Shown: positions 1 through 9,277, counted from the first letter of the stretch. The stretch: DNA of 64,000 nucleotides from an uncultured Desulfobacter sp. (GCF_963664415.1 NZ_OY761441.1:145357-209356); one strand, 5' to 3'. Notes: a model not told the origin generated them from the letters alone. Made by a program: numbers and translations.

Positions 1-1
1 G

Positions 2-283
2 GTGTGTCCGCTTTCCAATATCAAGCTGCGCGTATTCAAAACCATGCAGGAACATAATTTTAAAAAGCTGTTTGACCGGGGGCTTTGCCTGACGGTCAAC
101 TCCGATGATCCGGCATATTTCGGGGGATATGTTGCTGAAAATTATCTGGCGCTCCAAAACGCTTTTCAGTTGACTCGAAAGGACATCGCGCAACTGGCGA
201 TAAATTCTTTTGAAGCTGCGTTTATCAATCGGGACAAAAAAGATACATTTATTGCCCAGATTAAAGAAACCATGGCTGAATAG
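2..283 (+). CDS. Adenosine/adenine deaminase, C-terminal part
   Basis: This is the 3' end of a gene that begins left of the window. The frame is open from base 2, and the GTG there is an internal valine codon rather than a start. The translation opens with CPLSN, followed by LTVNSDDPAYFGGY. Both motifs belong to the adenosine deaminase/adenine deaminase family, and the tandem Asp of NSDDP helps hold the catalytic zinc and substrate. The enzyme hydrolytically deaminates adenosine or adenine in purine salvage. The last 90 residues cannot separate the two substrates; the wording NSDDPAYFGGY leans towards the adenine-deaminase branch. The gene ends at TAG, 19 bp before a decayed regulator. Confidence 0.88.
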   Translation: MCPLSNIKLRVFKTMQEHNFKKLFDRGLCLTVNSDDPAYFGGYVAENYLALQNAFQLTRKDIAQLAINSFEAAFINRDKKDTFIAQIKETMAE

Positions 284-302
284 CTGTCATCAAAAAGCAG
301 AC

Positions 303-774
303 ATGAACCGTCTGATTCCACATCGTCAAGACATTTCAAGCCCTGTTTTACTGATTTTAACCCATGCCGAAGATGAATGGCAACTGATTTCAACGATCTT
401 GTTCGATGTCGGCAATCTTCGTCGGGCTTCTGATCTTCAAACTGCACTGACACTACATACCGGGTCACCATTTGATTTGATTCTGGCCGACATCGAACTG
501 CTGTCAACTGAAGAACCGGGCATGTCGGCGTTCAGGGCGGTTAATCCATTTGTTCAGTTGCCCCCACCATTGCCAGCGTTTTGCTGCTGGGAGAAACCGG
601 TACAGGTAAAGGTACGCTGGCCCGATTGATCCACTGGCACAGCCGTCGCTATGAAGAACCCTTTATCTCTATCCGCCCAAATTAAGCTGCTCCAGGTCCT
701 TCCGGCAGCTAAACCGGCTGCTGACCCGGCACGGGCTGGATAAGAAACAATTCAAACACCCAAAAGACACATGA
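303..774 (+). pseudogene. Collapsed sigma-54-dependent response regulator (NtrC type)
   Basis: Four pieces of an NtrC-family activator survive in order but in different frames. From 303 comes a receiver-like segment with DLILADIELL. At 557-683 a second frame gives the AAA+ Walker A GETGTGKG, followed by RLIH and PFISI as expected just after the P-loop. At 681-701 IKLLQVL matches the conserved segment far downstream in the same AAA+ domain. At 706-774 LNRLLTRHGLDKKQF is a Fis-type HTH recognition helix with its stop. Most of the roughly 240-residue ATPase is missing, so internal deletions plus frameshifts explain the layout. The product cannot be functional. The Walker A and HTH matches are seen directly; the deletion history is inferred. 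Confidence 0.8.
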
Positions 775-806
775 TGTCTGATTAACGAAATGATCGACAT
801 CTATAT

Positions 807-1349
807 TCAACTTTTGTTTTTTTGTTGATAGAACCGGTCTTTCTCGCTGTAAATGCAGCCGCAATACTGTTGGCGGTACATACCCAGGGATTTTGAGGAC
901 TCTATGCCCTGTTTCCAGCCTTCACGAAAATCCTGGTAAATGAATTTCAACCCATATTGTTTTGCAAGGTTCTGGCCGATTTCCGTGATCATCTGATGGT
1001 TCTGGAATTTTGAATAGAGCAGGGTGGTGGAGAATCCGTCAAATTTTCCTTTTTTGGCGACCAGGGCACTGGCTTTAAGACGTGCGTGATAGCAGTATCT
1101 GCACCTGTTTTTTTCCCTGAACGTCACGGCGCGCAAAAAATCTTCAAGTTCATACCCCTTTTGCCAGACCATTTTCAGTTTCACCTGATCCGCATAATCG
1201 CGCAAGGTTTCCTCACGCCTCAAACATTCGGTGAACGGATGAATATTGTGCCGGTAAAAATAACCCATGACCTCCATGTCCATGCGTCGCAACACCTCAA
1301 GGGGATAGATGGTACACGGACCGCAACAGGTATGCAAAAGAACTTTCAT
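807..1349 (-). CDS. queH: Epoxyqueuosine reductase QueH
   Basis: QueH reduces epoxyqueuosine to queuosine in tRNA, the last step of queuosine biosynthesis, and stands in for the unrelated cobalamin enzyme QueG. The 180-residue protein has the family's N-terminal HTCCGPC (residues 6-12), a central CRYCYH and a late YCGCIYSE, the cysteines that bind its metal/Fe-S centres. Length is normal for the family (DUF208). The ATG overlaps the stop of the upstream yggS gene by one base (TAATG), so the two are translationally coupled in a maf-yggS-queH string. No other queuosine gene is nearby. Confidence 0.93.
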   Translation of the reverse strand: MKVLLHTCCGPCTIYPLEVLRRMDMEVMGYFYRHNIHPFTECLRREETLRDYADQVKLKMVWQKGYELEDFLRAVTFREKNRCRYCYHARLKASALVAKKGKFDGFSTTLLYSKFQNHQMITEIGQNLAKQYGLKFIYQDFREGWKQGIESSKSLGMYRQQYCGCIYSEKDRFYQQKNKS

Positions 1350-2035
1350 TACCGTGCTCCGAAGATGGCTGTGCCAACACGCACTAACGTCGACCCTTCT
1401 TCAACGGCCACGGTAAAATCATTGCTCATGCCCATTGATAAATGGGTCATGTCCGTATGGGGAAGATTGAGTATTTCGATTTCTTTGCTGAGCTCTCTAA
1501 GTCTTTTAAAATAAACTCTTGCCTCTTCAGGATCATCGAAAAAAGGCGGCATGCACATCAGCCCTGAAACATGCAGGTTTTCATATTGGGAGACCTGTCT
1601 TGCAATATCGATCATTTCGCTTTCTTGTGCACCGGATTTGGTGGTTTCCTGGGATATATTTACCTGGAGCAGAATTTTTTGAATTTTTTCGATTTTTTCA
1701 GCCTGACGGTTGATTTCCTTGGCAAGCTTGACCGTATCCACGGTATGGATCAGGTCAAAATATTTTACTGCGAATTTGGCTTTATTGGATTGAAGATGCC
1801 CTATAAAATGCCAGTTCGCTGAGTCTCTGCCGAGCAGATCAATTTTTTCCATGGCTTCCTGGATATAATTTTCTCCAAAATCCCTGTGTCCGCCATCAAT
1901 GGCTTGACGGATCATTTCAGAGGGTTTTCTTTTACTTACTGCAATAAGGGTGACCCGGGATGCATCCCGTCCACTTTTTTGTGCTGCCGCACAAATGTCA
2001 TCTTGAATTTTTTTTATGTTGGATTGAATCTGCAT
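1349..2035 (-). CDS. PLP homeostasis protein, YggS/PLPBP family
   Basis: A 228-residue single-domain alanine-racemase-fold protein that binds pyridoxal 5'-phosphate without known catalysis and helps balance PLP and amino/keto acid pools. The PLP lysine is K35 in LIAVSKRKP. Other family signatures are the FGENYIQEA stretch, WHFIGHLQSNK, the long VNISQE..KSG segment and LSMGMSNDF..A.EEGSTLVRVGTAIFG at the C-terminus. It lies 2 bp downstream of maf and overlaps queH by 1 bp, so the three genes look like one transcript. The call is secure; the physiological role is family knowledge. Confidence 0.95.
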   Translation of the reverse strand: MQIQSNIKKIQDDICAAAQKSGRDASRVTLIAVSKRKPSEMIRQAIDGGHRDFGENYIQEAMEKIDLLGRDSANWHFIGHLQSNKAKFAVKYFDLIHTVDTVKLAKEINRQAEKIEKIQKILLQVNISQETTKSGAQESEMIDIARQVSQYENLHVSGLMCMPPFFDDPEEARVYFKRLRELSKEIEILNLPHTDMTHLSMGMSNDFTVAVEEGSTLVRVGTAIFGAR

Positions 2036-2037
2036 TG

Positions 2038-2643
2038 TTATTTTGCTTCCTTAAAACTGATTGCCCCCAAAGCTGCCAGGGCCTCAATGAGTTCACATAC
2101 CGGCAGGCCGACAACATTGGTGTACGATCCACGGATCTCTTTAACCAGAAAGGCACCAATACCTTGTATCCCGTATCCTCCGGCCTTGTCATAGGGCTCT
2201 TGGGTAGCTGCATACCAGTTGATCTCATCGTTGGATAGTCGTTTGAACCGCACCCGGGTGTTTGCAACCTTTGTAACCAAAGCATTGGCGTTCGGTCTGG
2301 TGATTGTGAAGGCGGTAAAGACATTGTGTTCTCTGTTGTTGAGCCGGCTTAACATGGTTACTGCCTGCCCGTGCCCGTCAGGTTTGCCTAAAATCGTATC
2401 ATCAACAGCCACAATGGTGTCCGCCCCGATGGTCCAGGCGTCAGGATAGTTCGCAGCTACAGCCTGGGCCTTTAGTTTAGATAATAGACAGACATAGTTT
2501 TCAGGATCCATAGACGGATCAACTTGGGATTCGTCAATTGCAGCCACATGAATTTTGAAATCTATACCAGCCTGGGCCATAAGCTCTTTTCTGCGCGGAG
2601 AACCCGAGGCAAGGATAATTTCTTCTTTATTTATCTCTTTCAT
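2038..2643 (-). CDS. maf: Maf-like nucleoside triphosphate pyrophosphatase
   Basis: Maf proteins hydrolyse non-canonical or excess nucleoside triphosphates to monophosphate and pyrophosphate, a housecleaning role. The 201-residue protein carries the N-terminal LASGSPRRKELM signature (residues 11-22), the catalytic-base segment TIGADTIVAVDD and DKAGGYGIQG near the C-terminus. It is the first gene of the maf-yggS-queH string. Substrate class (dTTP/UTP or m7GTP type) cannot be fixed here with certainty. Confidence 0.95.
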   Translation of the reverse strand: MKEINKEEIILASGSPRRKELMAQAGIDFKIHVAAIDESQVDPSMDPENYVCLLSKLKAQAVAANYPDAWTIGADTIVAVDDTILGKPDGHGQAVTMLSRLNNREHNVFTAFTITRPNANALVTKVANTRVRFKRLSNDEINWYAATQEPYDKAGGYGIQGIGAFLVKEIRGSYTNVVGLPVCELIEALAALGAISFKEAK

Positions 2644-3274
2644 GACCCCTTATGTATCATAATTGGTGGTCAATGTCATAAAGTTAAGAACTCTTGTAGA
2701 TAAACTATGCCCAGGAATTTATCGCCAGACATAAAAAAACGAGAAAGATTTAAGATCATGAAAATAAGTATGAATATCAGTTGAATATGACGCAGGCAAT
2801 TTCAAAATCTAAAGATACACTCTTTTTGCTTTTTGAAAGGCCCCATAAAATTATCGTACAATTGATTAAGGACCTTCATGCTCTATTCATGGGGGCAACT
2901 GAACCCATTAGGCCCGGGCGTAAATTCAAACGGGAACATAAGATCACCAAACGGGAGCACCACATGGGATATAAGCCTTGCCGCTAACTTTATGACATTG
3001 AGTCCTGAGGTTATTGTATAATAGTAAATAGAAAAGCGCCATGAGTAATTCCGTTTTGATCCAAAACTTTAAAGAAAATTTACACGCCTTCACCCCGAAA
3101 AACAAAGGGTTTTGAGTTCCCGGCCAGACACTATATACAACAAAAGGAATTGAAAAAGCTTCAACGGACAGATCGGCGCAAAGCCTCTTAAACCAGGCAA
3201 TCACAAAGAAAAAGAGCACGACCAACAGTAGAGTTGTGTCCGAAATCAAGTAAATTTCAAAATGAACCGCTGAA
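2644..3274. other. Gene-poor intergenic region between maf and the RND operon
   Basis: About 630 bp with no convincing gene. Two overlapping open frames on opposite strands (2781-2987 plus and 2944-3279 minus) show no recognisable motif and no good ribosome-binding site. The minus-strand frame starts at a GTG inside the hairpin that closes the RND permease gene. The sequence is AT-rich around 2690-2880. I see no RNA gene or repeat apart from the hairpin at 3275-3309. Confidence 0.5.
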
Positions 3275-3309
3275 GTCACAAACTACCGGCTATGCCGGTA
3301 GTTTGTGAC
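3275..3309 (-). terminator. 16-bp perfect hairpin over the RND permease stop codon
   Basis: GTCACAAACTACCGGC (3275-3290) is followed by a 3-base loop and its exact reverse complement (3294-3309). The hairpin covers the last codons and the stop of the permease gene. Neither side has a run of T, so it is not a classical intrinsic terminator. It could stabilise the 3' end of the efflux mRNA or act with Rho. The structure is seen; the function is inferred. Confidence 0.55.
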
Positions 3310-6300
3310 ATGTCCTGCAACCCTTTTAGCGTCATGCCCGATATGGATCAGGACCGGGACGATAAACAGGGTAACAGGGGTGGCAAACAACTCCCCGAAT
3401 GCCAGGGAAATCGCCGCTGGGATCAGGTACTGGGCCTGTTCCGATGTTTCGGACAGCAAGGGCACAAGCCCGCACACCGTGGTCATAGTGGTTAAAACGA
3501 TGGCCCTGAAACGGCTGTTGCCTGAAAGGATCAATGCCTGAAAAAAGGTGGGGGAATCGGGATGTGCCTCATTGACCTTGTTGAATCGGGAGAGCAGTAC
3601 AAGGCTGTCATTGACCACCACACCTGTGACGGCCAGCATCCCGAAAAAGGAGAGCACGCTTAAGTCAAACCCCATGACCCGGTGCCCGATCACAGCGCCC
3701 ACAAACCCGAAGGGAATCACGGACATGATCACGAAGGGCTGCCAGTAGGATTTTAAGGGCACGGCCAGGAGGGCGTAAATCAGGATCAAAATCATTACCA
3801 AGGCCCGGATCATGCCCCCTTTCATCTCGGCCATATCCTCGATGGCACCTGCGGCCTTCACGGTCAGCTGGGGATACATCTTTTTAAGGCGGGGGGCGAT
3901 GTCCTTTTCAATCCGGGACATGGCCTCGTTTTCGCTGATCACATCCTTATCCAGATTCGCTTGGACCTGGACCACCTGTTTTTTATCCTGGCGGACAATC
4001 GCCGATGGCTCAACCCCGGATTGAATGTCGGCCACAAGGGACAAAGGCACCCAAAGTCCATTGCTGGTGCGTATTCGGGACAAAAGAAGATCCCGAATAT
4101 ATTTACGTCGATCCTTCCGGGATTTCACGACCACCTTGACCTCTTCGGTGCCCCGCTGGATACGCTGGACATCAAGGCCGCCAAAGGCATTTCCGATCTG
4201 GCTTGCAAGATCAGAGGGGGTCAGCCCTAAGTGCCGGGCCTCGGGTTTCAGAAGCAGCCTCATCCTTGGTTTACCCGTTTCAAAATCGTCCCGGATATCA
4301 TAAATCCCGTTGATGGTGCCAAGATCGTGTTCAAATCGGGCCACGGCATCCTTGAGTAGAGACGGTTCCCTTGCTCCAAGCTCAAGGATGAATCCGCCCC
4401 CGGTTTCAAATGATCCGCTGAAGACCAAAGACTCCACCCCTTCCAAGGTTCCCACTCGTTTTCGCCACCGGTTCAGGGTCTGGATGGTGGAAAGCTGCCG
4501 ATGTGCTTCGGGCTGCAGTTCCGCATAGATTTCGGCCTGGTTGGTGCCGGTGACCGATGTCATGATGCGGACAATGGGCGGCTTGTCCGTGTTCAACTCG
4601 GCCATGGCGGCCGTGTTGAGTTTTTGTGCCTGTTTTTCGATCAATGAAATATGGGCGGTTGTCAGATCCGCAGGGGAACCGGAACGGGTCTTCAGGGTGA
4701 TGGTGATGATCTGGCCCGGCACCTGGGGGAAAAACACGGTCCTGATCCAGCCGTTTGTTATCAGGGATATGCCGCACACCGCAACGGTGACAAGAAAAAA
4801 CAGGGCAGCATACCGATGGGTCAGGGTGATTTTGAGCATGGGGCGGTAAATGCGGGTATTGGCATACGCCATCACACGGGAAGCGCCTCCTTGCACCCTG
4901 TCCCACAGACGGCTTATACCGCCACGATGTCCGGGCTGTCCTGAATCGCCATGGGTTATGGAGATGGCGGCCAGGTGGGCCGGCAGCACCAGTTTGCTCT
5001 CCAGCATGGAGGCCATCACCGAGATAATCACCACCACGGAGAAGCTGGCAAACAATTTGCCGATCTCATTTTCAATGAGAAGCAGCGGGTAAAAGGCGGC
5101 CACCGTGGTAAAGCAGCCAAACACCGTGGCTGTGGAGACCCTGTGAACGCCTTTGATGGTGCCCTCTACAGGATCCGAAGTTTCTTTTCTGGCTTCAAAC
5201 ACGCTTTCGCCTACCACAATGGCGTCATCCACCAGGATCCCCAGCACAATGATCATGCCAAAGGTGGTGATGTCGTTTAGGGAGTAGTTTAAAAAGCGTT
5301 CACCCATGACAGAGACGGCACAGGCCAAGGAGATGGGAATTCCTATGGCCACCCACAGCGCCAGTTTGACATTGAGAAACAGGGCTAAAAGCAGGAAAAC
5401 GATCAAAAGCCCTTGCCAGGCATTGGAGGCCAGAAGCTTGAGTCGGTCCTTCATATAGGTGGCCTGTTCAGCCCAGATGTCGATCTTAATGCCTTTGGGA
5501 AGGCCGGGCCGGATCTTGTCAACCACCTGCTTTGCCGCCTTGTTCACAGCCAGAAGATCGCCTTTTTGGCCGGTGTAGATCAGCATGCCCACGGACGGCC
5601 TGCCCTGGAACCGTGCAAAAAAAGGTTCTTCTTCAAACCCGTCCACAACCGTTGCAACGTCTTTGACAAGGATCTGTGTACCGTTGCCCAGGGTACGGAC
5701 ACCGATATTGGAAAACTCCTCAAAAGAGAATGCCTTTTTGTCCGCCCGGATCACTATTTTGCCGCTTTTGCTTTCGATGCTGCCGGTGGAATAATCCAAG
5801 GAGGCCTGGTTGATGGCCGATGCCACCTCTTCTAAGGTCATGCCGTGGGAGCGAAGTTTGTCCATATCCACTTCAATACGGATTTCACGGGGCTTTTTGC
5901 CGAACACCTCAATGCGGGTGATCTTTGGATGGGAGAGCAGGTCCTCTTTTACCTGCCTTGCCGTCTGCTGCAGGGTCATTTCGTCCGTGCCGCCGTACAC
6001 CTGGACAATCAGGCCCATGACATTGAATTCATCCCGGGTCACCACAGGACGTTCGGCCCGGTCCGGCAGGTTGAAGATAGAGTCCACCCTGGACTGGATC
6101 TCATTTTGGAACCGGTCCATATCAAATCCTGAAGTTTTTTTCACTGTTACCGTTGAGTTTGCCTCACTGGATATGGATGAAATCTTTTTTATGCCCGGCA
6201 TGCCTTCCAGGGCATTTTCAATTTTCCTTGAAACCCCTCTGTCCACCTGTTCAGCACTGGCACCGGGATAGGCAGTCTGCACGGTGATGCTGTTCACAGG

Positions 6301-6423
6301 CATTGCAGGAAACCCTTCTATGCGGATGGAGAACAAGGTAAACGCGCCTGCGAGCAAAACAAGGATCATCAGAAGGTTTGCGGCCACAGGATTTCTGGTA
6401 AACCAGGCAGATAATCCATGCAT
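3283..6423 (-). CDS. RND efflux transporter permease subunit
   Basis: The inner-membrane pump of a tripartite drug/metabolite efflux system (AcrB-like superfamily, drug-exporting rather than metal-exporting by gross sequence). At 1046 residues it is full length. It opens with a first membrane helix (FTRNPVAANLLMILVLLAG), has the two large periplasmic domains, and carries GILVDDAIVVGE in the central helices, where the paired aspartates relay protons. The second half repeats the pattern, with GVVVNDSLVLL in the matching helix. It is the last gene of adaptor and permease on the minus strand, 3 bp after the adaptor stop, with the outer-membrane factor upstream. Substrate is unknown. Neighbouring RstA/RstB-like regulators suggest control by an envelope signal. 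Confidence 0.95.
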   Translation of the reverse strand: MHGLSAWFTRNPVAANLLMILVLLAGAFTLFSIRIEGFPAMPVNSITVQTAYPGASAEQVDRGVSRKIENALEGMPGIKKISSISSEANSTVTVKKTSGFDMDRFQNEIQSRVDSIFNLPDRAERPVVTRDEFNVMGLIVQVYGGTDEMTLQQTARQVKEDLLSHPKITRIEVFGKKPREIRIEVDMDKLRSHGMTLEEVASAINQASLDYSTGSIESKSGKIVIRADKKAFSFEEFSNIGVRTLGNGTQILVKDVATVVDGFEEEPFFARFQGRPSVGMLIYTGQKGDLLAVNKAAKQVVDKIRPGLPKGIKIDIWAEQATYMKDRLKLLASNAWQGLLIVFLLLALFLNVKLALWVAIGIPISLACAVSVMGERFLNYSLNDITTFGMIIVLGILVDDAIVVGESVFEARKETSDPVEGTIKGVHRVSTATVFGCFTTVAAFYPLLLIENEIGKLFASFSVVVIISVMASMLESKLVLPAHLAAISITHGDSGQPGHRGGISRLWDRVQGGASRVMAYANTRIYRPMLKITLTHRYAALFFLVTVAVCGISLITNGWIRTVFFPQVPGQIITITLKTRSGSPADLTTAHISLIEKQAQKLNTAAMAELNTDKPPIVRIMTSVTGTNQAEIYAELQPEAHRQLSTIQTLNRWRKRVGTLEGVESLVFSGSFETGGGFILELGAREPSLLKDAVARFEHDLGTINGIYDIRDDFETGKPRMRLLLKPEARHLGLTPSDLASQIGNAFGGLDVQRIQRGTEEVKVVVKSRKDRRKYIRDLLLSRIRTSNGLWVPLSLVADIQSGVEPSAIVRQDKKQVVQVQANLDKDVISENEAMSRIEKDIAPRLKKMYPQLTVKAAGAIEDMAEMKGGMIRALVMILILIYALLAVPLKSYWQPFVIMSVIPFGFVGAVIGHRVMGFDLSVLSFFGMLAVTGVVVNDSLVLLSRFNKVNEAHPDSPTFFQALILSGNSRFRAIVLTTMTTVCGLVPLLSETSEQAQYLIPAAISLAFGELFATPVTLFIVPVLIHIGHDAKRVAGHVTNYRHSR

Positions 6424-6426
6424 GGT

Positions 6427-7638
6427 CTACCCCCTTTCCTTAATCTTGGGCTCAACCAGAAGCCCGCCGGCAAAACTTGCGTTAGGGGACACCGCAACCC
6501 TTAAGGGATTCTGGCCTTTGGTTTCATCCGAACGGATATAGACCACCCCGTTGCCGTAAAAAAGAGGCGTTGCATGAACCGGTTCAAGCCGGTTGGTTTC
6601 ATCCACAAACCAAACCACCCCCTGCCGGGTCAATGCCGTTTGCGGAAGGGCCAAAAGGCCCGGTACCTTTTGGCCTTCAATCTCCACCCGGACAAAGGTA
6701 CCGGGCAGCAGGGGCGGGGTCTGTGCCAAGGGCTGATTCACCTGGAGAAACAAGGTCTCAAGCCTTGAACCGGAATCAAGCCGTTGTCCCTTCCGCATCA
6801 CCCGGGCCTGCCAGGAGGCGTTTTGCTGGGTGGATACCAGGCGGGCAGAAAGGGTTTGGCCGGGACCGGACAAGGGGGGCTGTTTTATTCTATATTCTTT
6901 TGAAAAATTGAGCCCCAGCAGGGCCAACTGGTCGGCACAAACGTGAATGCCCACCTCGGCGGTGTCTATACCGTAAAGTGAGAACACCTCATCCCCGGCT
7001 AAAAGGGTTTCGCCCGGATTGACATGGCGTTCAATGATCACCCCGTCAAAGGGGGCGCAAATTTTGGTGTATGACAGCCGGGTTCCGGAAAGGTCCAGTG
7101 CGTCTTGGGCTGCTTTAAAACCGGCTCTGGCCGAGTTAAGCTGGGGCCTTCGCAGTACCAGTTCAGAGGACGGAACTCCCTGTAATCCTGAGCGTTTCCA
7201 GTTCCTTTGGGCCTCTTTTGTCTCGCGTTGCTCTTTTAGTAGATCAACCTTTGCCTGGGCCACCCGGTTCCGGTCCTCGCTGACCTGGGCCCGGTAAGCA
7301 GTCTCTTCTATTTTTACAAGCACCTGCCCTTTTTTGACCCGGACCCCGGGCTGCAGCATGGGGTTGATATAGACAACTGGGCCGTCAACCCTTGATTTAA
7401 TGGTGGACTGCCACAACGGATTGACCTCACCAAGTGCGGTAATCCGTGCAGGATAGGCCGAAGCGCAGACATCCTGTACCGTTACGGGTATGCCTGACGG
7501 CTTCACTTCTTCATCTTGTTGCAGCGCAACTTTGGCTGGTTTTGATTCAAGAAAGAAAAATGCCCCGACCGTACATAACAGGGCCGTAATCATAAAGACG
7601 ACGCCTTTTCCCGTAAGGATGTGAATTATTTTTTTCAT
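6427..7638 (-). CDS. RND efflux periplasmic adaptor (membrane fusion protein)
   Basis: The 403-residue adaptor links the pump to the outer-membrane channel. An N-terminal hydrophobic segment (about residues 14-31, VVFMITALLCTVGAFFFL) anchors it. Next comes a biotinyl-lipoyl-like half-motif (INPMLQPGVRVKKGQVLVKIEE), a helical hairpin rich in K/E/Q/R, the second lipoyl half (APFDGVIIERHVNPGETL) and beta-barrel/membrane-proximal domains ending with LLPGTFVRVEIEG. This is the standard HlyD/AcrA order. It lies between the outer-membrane factor and the permease. Confidence 0.94.
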   Translation of the reverse strand: MKKIIHILTGKGVVFMITALLCTVGAFFFLESKPAKVALQQDEEVKPSGIPVTVQDVCASAYPARITALGEVNPLWQSTIKSRVDGPVVYINPMLQPGVRVKKGQVLVKIEETAYRAQVSEDRNRVAQAKVDLLKEQRETKEAQRNWKRSGLQGVPSSELVLRRPQLNSARAGFKAAQDALDLSGTRLSYTKICAPFDGVIIERHVNPGETLLAGDEVFSLYGIDTAEVGIHVCADQLALLGLNFSKEYRIKQPPLSGPGQTLSARLVSTQQNASWQARVMRKGQRLDSGSRLETLFLQVNQPLAQTPPLLPGTFVRVEIEGQKVPGLLALPQTALTRQGVVWFVDETNRLEPVHATPLFYGNGVVYIRSDETKGQNPLRVAVSPNASFAGGLLVEPKIKERG

Positions 7639-7708
7639 TTATACTCTGAGTTCCTGATTTTTAAAATTTTTTCAAGCCGACAATCGCAGAAAATCAAGCC
7701 CTTGGGAC

Positions 7709-9127
7709 TCAAAGGCCGGTACCTGCGGCAATGGCCAGATTCACCCGGTTGCTCAGCCGGTCGGCCAGGGCCTGGTTCAGCCGCAGTTTCACGGAAATCT
7801 CCTGCTCTTTGGCAATGAGCAGCGTCTGGATATTGTCCAGCCCCTGGCGGTACCGGTCAGCAAAGTAGCGGCTGCTCTTTTCTGACTCTGTTGCTGCGAT
7901 CCCAAGGGCTTTGGCCTGGACCGCCAGCTGATTTTCCAGGGTGAGCGCATTTTCCACTTCAGACAATGCCTGCAGCACAACCGCATGAAGATCCTGGATG
8001 GCGGCATCGGCTTCAAGGTGTCCTGCCCTTGCTTCATCCCGCAGCCGTCCACTCTGGAACAGCGGCTGGAACACCGATCCCAAAAAAACCCAATAAGTTG
8101 TGGCACTGCCGATGTCCGACAGCGTTGTTCCGGACCGGAACAGTTCGGCTGACAACGTTACCCCGGGCAGTCTGGCCTTATCCTTGGCACTGGCTTGCGC
8201 TAAAGCTGCATCCACCCGGGCAAAAGCTGCCCGGATATCCGGCCGGTTTAAAAGAACCGCTGCCGGCGTATCCGGTTCCGGCAGGGCTAAGGCTGGCCAT
8301 TCCCGGCCGCAGGTGAGTTGTCCTTGCGGATACCGGCCAAGAAGGAGTTCTAAGGTGCGGATGAAATCGGCAAGATCTGCCTGTTGTGCGCTTAAATCGG
8401 CTTTGGCCACCTGGGTTCGGGTTCTGGCGGCGGCATACTCGTCCAGGCTGCCGATGCCGTCCCGGTACCGGTGGATCAGGACATCTTCGATCTGCTGCAA
8501 AACCGCCAGGCGCTGGGTTTCAATGGCCTTGGCCCTGCGGGCGGCTTTCTGGCGGATCCATGCCTGGATCACCCGGGCGGCCAGGGCATCCCGGGCCTTT
8601 AGAAGATCCTGTTCCTTTGCCTGGACCTCCTGGTCCGCCGCCGTGTATTCATCAGCCAACCGGCCCCACAGATCGATCTCCCAGCTCACTTTGGCTGTGA
8701 TTTTGTGGATATTCCGGGTATCGGAATTGTACTCCTGGTTGTTCCTTGTACTGGAAAAGCCCGCATCCACCTTTGGCATTGACTGGGAGCCTGGCCCTGA
8801 AAGCAGATATCTTTGGGACTGAAGCCTGAACGCCAGCGCTTTTATGTCCGGGTTGTTTTTAAGGGCTTCGTCGACAAGGGCCTTAAGTTCACCAGAGTCA
8901 ATAAGGTCCAGGAGCCGGGAGGTTATAGGCAAGGTTTCCGGTCTGCTGGATGTGGTGACGGATGTATTGGCGGACGATTCGGCAGATGTGCCAAATGTTT
9001 CGGGAATGCCGTCCGGAAGGGCTGCAGCCCCCCTTGAAGCCGTTGCGATACACCCTTGCAGCCACACGGCGGAAATGATCACCCAAAGGCCAAGGAAAGC
9101 ATTTAGCTTATGTATCGTTTCTTTCAT
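7709..9127 (-). CDS. Outer-membrane efflux lipoprotein (OprM/NodT type)
   Basis: A TolC-superfamily channel protein of about 472 residues. I place the start at the ATG ending at 9127 because it gives a clean lipoprotein signal: Lys/Arg-poor n-region, hydrophobic core and lipobox LQGC with Cys26. An upstream in-frame ATG would add 12 residues ahead of the signal. Two repeated helical-barrel halves (LVDEALKNNPDIKAL and LLNRPDIRAAFARVDAALAQA) are typical of OprM. It heads the efflux operon, 70 bp before the adaptor gene. Confidence 0.93.
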   Translation of the reverse strand: MKETIHKLNAFLGLWVIISAVWLQGCIATASRGAAALPDGIPETFGTSAESSANTSVTTSSRPETLPITSRLLDLIDSGELKALVDEALKNNPDIKALAFRLQSQRYLLSGPGSQSMPKVDAGFSSTRNNQEYNSDTRNIHKITAKVSWEIDLWGRLADEYTAADQEVQAKEQDLLKARDALAARVIQAWIRQKAARRAKAIETQRLAVLQQIEDVLIHRYRDGIGSLDEYAAARTRTQVAKADLSAQQADLADFIRTLELLLGRYPQGQLTCGREWPALALPEPDTPAAVLLNRPDIRAAFARVDAALAQASAKDKARLPGVTLSAELFRSGTTLSDIGSATTYWVFLGSVFQPLFQSGRLRDEARAGHLEADAAIQDLHAVVLQALSEVENALTLENQLAVQAKALGIAATESEKSSRYFADRYRQGLDNIQTLLIAKEQEISVKLRLNQALADRLSNRVNLAIAAGTGL

Positions 9128-9137
9128 ATCGACACCA

Positions 9138-9277
9138 TCAGAATTCGTAGCCGATACCGGCACCGATGGTCAATTCTTCCTGCTTGAAAAAGTTAATATT
9201 GGCATCTGCCCGGCCAAGGCCAGTGACGGTATCATCAGTATTAACAGAAGCGTGGTACAGTATTTTTGCAATCTCAT
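9138..9277 (-). pseudogene. Remnant of an outer-membrane beta-barrel gene
   Basis: From ATG at 9277 a clear signal peptide reads (MRLQKYCTTLLLILMIPSLA, then LAG). Shortly after, the same frame stops. The +1 frame continues as ADANINFFKQEELTIGAGIGYEF and stops at 9138. A C-terminal strand ending in Phe (GAGIGYEF) is the usual signature recognised by the barrel assembly machinery. The two ends of an exported barrel therefore sit almost directly together, as expected after a large internal deletion. It lies 10 bp before the efflux lipoprotein start, so its reading may once have been coupled to that gene. Confidence 0.5.

Noticed and set aside
2944..3279. 111-codon hydrophobic minus-strand frame after the RND permease
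   Set aside because: It starts at a GTG inside the terminator-like hairpin, has no ribosome-binding site and no recognisable motif; an opposing frame covers the same bases.
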